From: Sphagnum compactum
Lineage: Eukaryota; Bryophyta; Sphagnopsida; Sphagnales
Assembly (NCBI GenBank): GCA_965153455.1
Contig: OZ234494.1
Coordinates: forward strand, 5,580,001-5,644,000
Length of the DNA: 64,000 nucleotides
Direction of reading: 5' to 3'
The first letter of the stretch is position 1; each line of letters starts with the position of its first letter. The notes below the pieces were generated by a model. It saw nothing but the letters and a program-made list of their open reading frames with translations, ran no database searches and was not told the DNA's origin. A program made the translations under genes and the position numbers. Shown here piece by piece: positions 56,690 to 64,000 of the stretch.

Positions 56690-56905
56690 TTAAGGTTTAA
56701 TGTTTTTTGTTGGCTTTGGTTTTTTGGTCTTTTGTTTAAGGTCTTTGAGTTTTTGTTTAGGTTTGTTTTGTTTAAGGTTTTTCAATTAGGGTTTTTAGAA
56801 TAAGGTTTTTTGGTTTTATCTTTAAGGTTTTTGTTTAGGCTTTAGTTTTCTGGTTTTATATTTAGGTTTTTGTTTAGGTTTTAAGTTTTTGAACTTTTTT
56901 TGTTG
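56690..56905. repeat. GGTTTTTGTTTA low-complexity repeat
   Basis: A run of TTTAGGTTTTTG, TTTAAGGTTTTT and TTTTGGTTTTAT variants, 10-12 bp in period, resembles degenerate plant telomere-like TTTAGGG sequence. No coding is seen. Confidence 0.6.
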
Positions 56906-57182
56906 AATTAAGTGTATTTGGAGCTCTAATTCTATTGAAGAAGTTGCATTGGGGCCACTTAAAGTTGAAATGTCAATTTTCAAAAAGAATAAAGCCTACA
57001 AATGCATTTAGTCCTTCAACTTGGTGAGTAAAACATGAGTAGCCCTTTCCTAATATTTCATATTTAGCATGACAATTCATGGGCATTGTTGGTTCATAGA
57101 TAGAAACTAAAAGAGTTTTAATATGACAAGAGTCATCATAGGTTTGAGATGCTATTGACTTCGGATTAAGAATCTGAACAAG

Positions 57183-57527
57183 TTGGTTCTTGTTATGAAG
57201 AATTCGCTAGATGATCTTGGATTTGGGTGCACAACTAAGCCTAAATCGATCAAGGAATACCTAGAGATTGAAAATGGCATGGTGTTGGAAAATGAAGATT
57301 TGATTGTTGATTTTAATTTGTTTGAAGAAGATTGTTTTAGAGTGCCAAAAAAGTTTGGATGCATAATATGTGAGGAGCAAAATGGGAGCTACCTAATTGC
57401 AATTGGGATTTGGTTTTTTATTATTTTGATTTTGTTGGTTGTAGGTACAATAACCCTAATGGAAGGTTGCCCCATTTTGTGTTGTGTGATTTTTTGGATG
57501 TGCATGTACCCAAACTCTAAGAGGTAG
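57183..57527 (+). other. Open reading frame of 114 codons, unrecognised
   Basis: It begins MVLVMKNSLDDLGFGC, continues EYLEIENGMVLENEDLIVDF and FRVPKKFGCIICEEQNGSYL, and ends with a hydrophobic segment (WFFIILILLVVG). The acidic first half looks more protein-like than its surroundings. However, the hydrophobic end is AT-rich read-through and there is no supporting promoter or splice context. It may be a transposon-derived fragment or chance. Confidence 0.2.
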
Positions 57528-58515
57528 AGTACTTCAACAATGGGCAAAGGAAAAATGTGAAGCACATTGGTTTTTTCAGAGCTCCACAGTAGGTTTGTGT
57601 GGTGTCAATGTTGCTTGAAATATGTGTTATAGATTTGTTGTGGGGTGTATCTGTTTGCAAAACTCTAGTTTTAAATTGAGGGACTACCTGGGTTTGATGA
57701 AACTTCATTGGGTGATTCTACTAGGGTTTTCAGGTTGTAGATTGTAGTTTGACACAAAGTTGCAAATTTGAGTCATTGAACCTATGGTCAATTTCCACAT
57801 GACCAAGTAGTCTTGAAATTTGAAGGGTATGGTTTGATGCAATTGTGTTGAACGAATTCAACGTAACATCAATTGTTTGAATCCGTTTCAATGCATAGCT
57901 GCTTGAGTGTCTTAGTTTGTGTGTGCATGGTTTGCAAGAGTTTGAGAATGCATTTCACCCCCACCAGTGTTGGTCACACACAAAGTGTCAGACCATCCAC
58001 TCCACCATCATGAAAAGCAGTGACAAACTGGCATGACCACCCCCTGTCATCATCAAGCTCCTTCCTGATGGTGGGTGCAGATAAGTATATAATCATAAGC
58101 CCAAAATCTGGGCAAACCATTATACAAACTGTGTGCTGAGTTTGTCCCATTTCTGGACTTAACAGAAAGAACCCAGTCATAATCTTGGCTAGCAATCAGA
58201 AATATAGTGAATAAAAAACATCAATAGTATCCTCATTCAAGCTGTATAACAAGCTTGTGAGGGTGAGCTTATTTTGGACAATGGTGGACAACATACGCAA
58301 AGCTTCTCAGTGTTGTCTTATTTCATAGAATCAATGAACAGTGCTAACCATCCTAAGAAAGATTTCCTACATCAGAAGTGGCTCCCTGGTGTAGTTGATT
58401 TCTGTCATTGCAAGTCTACCTCTTCAGCCACATCAACTGGTACCTAGTCAGTCAAGAAATAACATACGTAGGAGGTTCCATTATATCTGGGATTGCTGGA
58501 AGTTACAACCGCATC
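57528..58515. other. 3' flank of the NAGLU gene
   Basis: No gene is supported. The part next to 58515 probably holds the NAGLU 3' UTR on the minus strand; composition shifts from AT-rich to mixed at about 57960. Confidence 0.4.
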
Positions 58516-61500
58516 TTAGTACAACAGAGTAAATTCCTTACTCAATGTGTTCTGTTTTATGAGACCCACATACTTAGCATACAAGGTTTGAGCAATTTTG
58601 AGAGCATCACCTTCTGGGTGTACAGGATATAGGTCTGTAGCATCTTGCCAATTGTTTGTCAAGGCTATCCACTGTTCTCTCCAAGCATCAAATGGGAAAG
58701 AAGAATTTTGATAGAGAGATTGTTTCAAGAAACCAATATAGAGTGAAGCCCGAGGTTGGTAGTAGTCACGCATCAAACCACTCCACATCTTATTTGCTGC
58801 ATAAGAACAGAAATTAGTGTCAGATAGCCAGTTACCTGTGGACATCTGATAAACCTGTCTGATTTCTGATTAATGCTTTGACTGAGAGACAGCTACACTA
58901 GATAATCAACAGTACAAATTGAAGAAATACAGAGTTCACTTCTTCATCCATTTCTTTCTGGGCTTTCTGGAATCCACTTCAGCAAAAAGTATGGTTCAAT
59001 GCACAATAACATGCTTGTGCAAAGGCCGCACCTGTACATGGTTTGCTCCAACAATTCCAATGTACACAGTATCATGAAAGCAAGCATTTCTGGTGGAAGA
59101 TAGACACAGCAATTCCAAACAAAAAATATCAAATACACTGCTTACCATAGTCATGGAGTGGGCTTGGCTTGTCAGGAGTATTGTCAAACCACATTGTGAT
59201 CTGTGTCCTTGCATTCCATTCATACTGCCACAACATCTCCAAGACAGATCATGCATAACACATCAGAAGAAGAAATGTTCATGAAAAAGCTACAATCCCC
59301 AGTTTTAAACCAGTACTAGCTGATTCACATGATTAGCAAAAACCTGCATTCACCCTACTTTCTTGACTCTTGATGCTATTGAAGTTCTCTTTTCAGATAG
59401 CTCAAACTCCCTCATTCATAAATCTTGTATTTGTTATCAGGTTCACCAACAGATTCAGATCACATTATGTCAACTGTAATCCATCCATGTTGAATACCGA
59501 AACCTCATAAGATGTCTCCAGAATTTCAAAGGAACTCTCATGCATGCCCCTACCAGAACTCCAAATCCTCAACCCTTGTGCCTAGCATGCATCTTTCTAC
59601 ACCTTTTACATGTGGCAGTGAACGTACAAGCTTCTTATCCGCCTCTGTGGTTGAAAGAGCCTTGGCATCTTCCAGCCAAGGCCCTAGCAAAAATCCTTCA
59701 CTAGAGCTGAGTAATGTGTCCAAGTCAGACAGAAGCTCCAGAAAGCAATCACTTGTCATCTCCACTTTGGCAACATTCTGGACTTGAAAATCTGCCAGAA
59801 TCTGAGAAAGAAGCTGATTTGCTAGCTTTGACAGCACCTGCCTTGTTAAGTCCACCACATCGTACCTGCCAACCACATACATAACTCATTTAGAAAACTT
59901 CACTCCTAATGTGGTACTTTGAAGGGAACCTCGTCAGTGGGTATCACAAAGCTGGCCTAACAACTATGAGCCTTGAGCTTCTGCAGTCATCTATTGGTCC
60001 ACACATGTCCCATACCTGAGCTTTATCTTAGGAATGTGCACTGTAAGTGTACACAGATCACCATAAGGTACTGAAGGACATCCCCAAAATTGATACAAGT
60101 GGCCTTATTTTTCTTGCAAGCTGGACACTGAAAGTACTAAAAGAGCAGTTTGACCCAGACAGATGTACCATGAAGGTCTGAGACAGTGAGTAGAAACACA
60201 GCTTTGGCTAAATGTCTACACAGAGAGACACACACAGAGATGAGAAAGACCTGTATGGCTGGTTGTCACCAAGGCTGTCCCCTGAAGCAAGAAGAAACTG
60301 CAAGGCTCTTGCAGCATCTCTGGGAGAGTACCACAAGTGTGGAGGATGACCTAAAAGCTGTTGCTTAGTTGACAACTTTGAATGGATGGAGTTGCTTGTC
60401 AGTCTCAACCTGCTTTGACTGGACTCTCCATTGAGCACTGATAACTGCAGTGTAGGACTGTTATCTGGAAAGTCCACTATTGTATCTCCATTATGATCCT
60501 GCATAAGCATTTAAGAGTGACTGTTGAACATCTGACTGAACATATCAGAGAAATCCTTAAAGTGACCCTGCCTTTGGGTCCTCCTTTCACCCCCTATCCA
60601 TAAAGTGAAGGAATCATGGGTGAAACTCAGTACCACAGTATCTAATGCACAGGATTCAAAATAATTCAAAATATGGGCAACAATGAGCACAGCAGCAGTG
60701 AAGGCACTTAGAAAAAAAAGAAAGACGGTGAAACTCAGATTACCATAAAATTCAGTGTAATATGAGTTTCACCCTGTCTTCACTCCCCATTTAAATGAAA
60801 TGTACTTTTTTCTAATCTCACCAATCTTAATGACCAAACTCAGGGTGCTGATCCTGTGTTTTCTTCACTTTATGGATATCTCTATTAAGGTGCAACAATA
60901 TGAGGACAAGCATTGCCATGAATACTAACTTGCTGCATCAGATGGTTGCACAAAAAAAAAAACAAAGGTCTCTGCGGATAAAAAACAGATAAGGGGAAAG
61001 ATAAGGGAATGTTACAGCAATCCCATCCGAGCAATTGTAAATGGATCGATGCAATATCTTCCACGCTGTTCTTGCATCTGCTACAGATTTTCCATACCTT
61101 CTTGCTGAATAAGCCTCCACCCAATTCTGGATCACAGACAGGATTGTCATGCATCACTCACCAACATGCACTGCACACATACTGCTGATTTCCCACAAGA
61201 CTTTAGAAGAAACATCAGCACCTCCAGGTGGATTAAACAAGGCTTAGTTATGAGCAGAAAGGTGAACACCTCCTTTTGATAGGGGAAGAGACTACCTCCA
61301 CATCAACACTTCCATTGCGGAATGCCATCTCGGACATCAAATCATACACCACTGGATTTTGTTCAATGCCTTCCATGCACATGCCAACACCCACCTAAAA
61401 TTTCTCCCATGAAACAAGCCTCATAAGTAACTCACATATTCAAGCTCTATTGAATATCATGAGGGTGTGTGGAAACCACCTTCTGGACCTTTGAAATAGC

Positions 61501-64000
61501 ATCCTCCAAATACAAGACATCAGGGACTCAATAGCAATGTTATCAGTAGTATCTATCTGTTCCCCTGTTAGACAAAACCTCTTGACTTGGCTGCTTATCC
61601 AGAAGTGAGCCACTCAGAAAGGTTCTGTGATTGAAAAATGGGCCTCAGAAGTTGAGAGAAACTACCATTGTAGAATTTGGACTGGTCAATGCTTCAATAG
61701 GGCCTGCACCCACCACATCAAGCCGCCCATACATCTCCAGATTCCCTCCAAAATTGTGTAGCATGCACCTGAACACATCTCACTGTTAGAAATACATATC
61801 TATCAGCCAATAGTAGTCTACTCCACCTGCTAAGCACCTTTAGGTTCTCTCACAAGGAACAGCTTCATGTGAGAGAGACACAATTATTTACCAGATGTAA
61901 GGGATGCCATAAAAGTGATTTGATCGTTGCCAGACAGGCTTCACATCAGCAAAGAGGTCCAAAACTATCATCTTCCCGACTGGAACTGAATGCAGCAATG
62001 CCTGCAAATGTCAGTTTTGCACAGTCACACATTCAATAGACTACCTTCAGCAAACATCAGTACCTGAATTGGACGCCCATATACCATAATATGTGGCCCA
62101 ATCACCTTGATGAATGGAAAAGAAAACCTTGAAGGAAGACCTTGTACTGTTTACTCCTGAAATACAACAACATTAGGACTCTGGCATGTAAGGTTGTAAT
62201 CTCCTTCTAGTATGCATTAGGCAAAGCAAACAGTAAGAGCTATAACAGAATGCTATCATAGCACCTGCATTTGTGGGGGCTGCCAATAGGACTCATCAGA
62301 AGCAAACAACCAACCCTGCACAGGCATTTGAACACAGTCAGGGGTAAATGTCTGCTCAATAGACTAGCTTAATGTCTCCTCAAGGCATGATAACAAAACA
62401 CAGGAAATGCCTTAATCAGGGAGGATTGAAATTTGATAAGTGCCTGCATCAGCCAGATTGCATCTTGGTCACCAGCATTCATTGCTTCGAAAACAACTGC
62501 ACCAAGAGCTGCAATGTAGACTGGGTCATCTGTTGGTGGTTGATTCTCATTGAAGGTATCACTTTGCAAGACAAAACACCAGAAAGTAAATAAAAAATGA
62601 CATCAGCTGGTACACAAAAGACTCAAAGTAATTCTGAACTATCAGATCTACCTTGAAAAGTCTACTGTTCACAGGATACCTTTAAAAATACATATAGTGA
62701 ATGACAGGAACTTCATCTAAGGATTCATAGCAACCCAAGTGTGCTGTCTAGATATCTGAACCTCCCCTTCTGTCAAGGGTGCTCTTCTGACGAAGTGGAA
62801 AGTCAAGAGTGTCCAGAGCAGCAACAAAACTAACCAATTATAGACGTGCTGGGTTCCGCCATATTCTGCAGAGAATATATCAGGCACAGGTCAATGCACA
62901 TGCTGACTGTTTACTAGTTCCAATGTGAAACCATCCTCTTTGGAACATCCATACTCAGTTCAAAGAGGCAACAGACAACCAAATCCTAATAATAAGGAAC
63001 CTCTGTGAAGGTCTACAGACAATATGTATCAATGAGATTGCATAGAAAACTCCACAACAAGATTTGAAGGTACACATTACATCTGTTCCGGCCAAACCAA
63101 AACAAACACAACTAGAATGAGTGCGTTCATAATCTTTTGAGTGTTAATAACAAAGTCATTAGATACCTTCAATCTGTTGTAAGATGAAGGCTTTTCCAAT
63201 CTCCACAAAAAGTGGGTCTGTGGGGTCCAAAAGATATGTACAGCACCACCTTGGATCACCATCCACGGTATTCCTGGTCATGCATGTGCTCAATTTTCAG
63301 CTCAAATGGTTGGATGCCATCCTAGGTCACAATCATTTCTGTCTCTCCTTGTCTTCCAGCTCCATAGCGCACACTCTCCAAGAACTAAACAAATCTCTTT
63401 CTAAACTCCAAATTGTCAATGATACTGTAATTGTCAAGGAAAAGGAGAGCTACAATGTAATAGAATCAGACAAGGACAAAGTGCAAACCAATCGCCTAGC
63501 TGTGTGATTTTGGCATTGGGGTAGATTTTGGATATGGCAGCTGGGACATTTCCAGAGAAAGCAGGTAATACTGTAGAAGCACTAGCAAGGCCAAGGTCAG
63601 AATTTGTACTAGCAGAGAATGATCTGATGTAATCTGCCTCCCAACCATGAATGTCCATTACTGGAGGCGTCTCTTTCATACACCTCAGAGTCCAAGCCAC
63701 ACAGTGTAAAAGAGCTCTATTATCATAACATGAATTACAATCCTAACTTCCCGCCATACAAATAAACAAACTTATGTATGAATCACCAATAGTCAATGAC
63801 ATATTTATTGAGTCTCCATGTGGTTTGAGGCAACAAGATCTATAAGAAAAGGGATGATGCAGAAAACTGACTGGTGCTTTATCAGGAAGGAGCATACCAG
63901 GAGTCATGCCAAGATCCCGCATGCGAGAAAGAATTCTGATCTGCAACTGCAGCTGCTGGTCCAGCCATGCCTGTGGCAATGGTCCTCCCCACCTGGCAGC
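58516..64000 (-). CDS. NAGLU: Alpha-N-acetylglucosaminidase (GH89), C-terminal 14 exons, 5' end outside window
   Basis: A lysosomal/vacuolar-type glycosidase that removes terminal alpha-N-acetylglucosamine. Exons (minus): 64000+-63898, 63570-63489, 63273-63167, 62865-62835, 62561-62444, 62315-62265, 62001-61892, 61768-61666, 61394-61296, 61126-61016, 60498-60251, 59865-59628, 59224-59146, 58796-58516. They join in frame to about 586 residues; the family has about 740-800, so the N-terminus is missing. Signatures: [91 protein letters not shown] and [20 protein letters not shown]. The two catalytic glutamates known from GH89 correspond to FNE and MEGI, both kept. One exon is only 31 nt. The intron after 62444 uses a GC donor. 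The start of the first exon near 64000 is unsure because of a possible acceptor there. Confidence 0.93.

Noticed and set aside
62041-62160. Apparent coding stretch [11 protein letters not shown] on the minus strand in NAGLU
   Set aside because: GH89 conservation joins PPQMQ directly to [11 protein letters not shown], so this segment is intronic in spite of its protein-like look and a nearby GT.
1-64000. CRISPR arrays, tRNA or rRNA genes, bacterial-type operons
   Set aside because: No spacer-repeat structure, cloverleaf with A/B boxes, or rRNA-like sequence was recognised by eye. The tandem arrays present have no unique spacers.

Overview
This is a nuclear window from a land plant. It has AT-rich, transposon-laden intergenic DNA, multi-exon genes with introns of about 55 to 1,400 bp, telobox motifs (AAACCCTAA and its complement) in gene leaders, and dehydrin and LEA genes. 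The hAT and non-LTR relics and the repeat load give a faint impression of a non-flowering or large-genome plant, but the species cannot be fixed from the sequence. There are no bacterial operons, CRISPR arrays, rRNA genes or recognisable tRNA genes.

Layout. 1-5.1 kb is AT-rich DNA without a recognisable gene; it ends in a repeat whose inverted partner lies at 19.7 kb. 5.1-6.75 kb holds a probable small gene for a membrane protein of about 50 residues, with a long 5' intron that carries a tandem duplication and a long hairpin. 8.0-9.24 kb (minus) is a Mn-dependent ADP-ribose/CDP-alcohol diphosphatase. 11.87-19.04 kb is a complete but dead Ty3/gypsy LTR retrotransposon. 20.99-23.77 kb (minus) is an 11-exon mitochondrial/plastid S-adenosylmethionine carrier. 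26.73-33.08 kb (plus) is a five-exon SWAP-type splicing factor with two SURP domains. 34.6-35.2 kb is a glycine-rich LEA-like gene followed by a seven-copy tandem repeat. 38.5-42.1 kb is a decayed non-LTR reverse transcriptase element. 42.7-43.8 kb is a dehydrin. 45.2-47.2 kb holds two Copia fragments pointing away from each other. 49.8-50.3 kb is a decayed coding sequence I do not recognise. 53.0-54.3 kb is a field of degenerate short repeats. 55.4-56.5 kb is a dead hAT transposase. 58.5-64.0 kb (minus) is the 3' part of an alpha-N-acetylglucosaminidase gene that runs off the window.

The cellular genes do not form a pathway; this is ordinary plant housekeeping (SAM transport, nucleotide-diphosphate hydrolysis, splicing, glycan degradation) with two desiccation/ABA-type genes about 8 kb apart. 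Exon structures were built by hand from splice signals, reading-frame continuity and family conservation. Three introns (two in the SAM carrier, one in NAGLU) need GC instead of GT donors.

I saw no convincing new multi-gene system. The best leads are the intronic hairpin and micro-protein at 6 kb, the cluster of GC-AG introns, the unknown pseudogene at 49.8 kb, and the large inverted repeat pair that brackets 15 kb.
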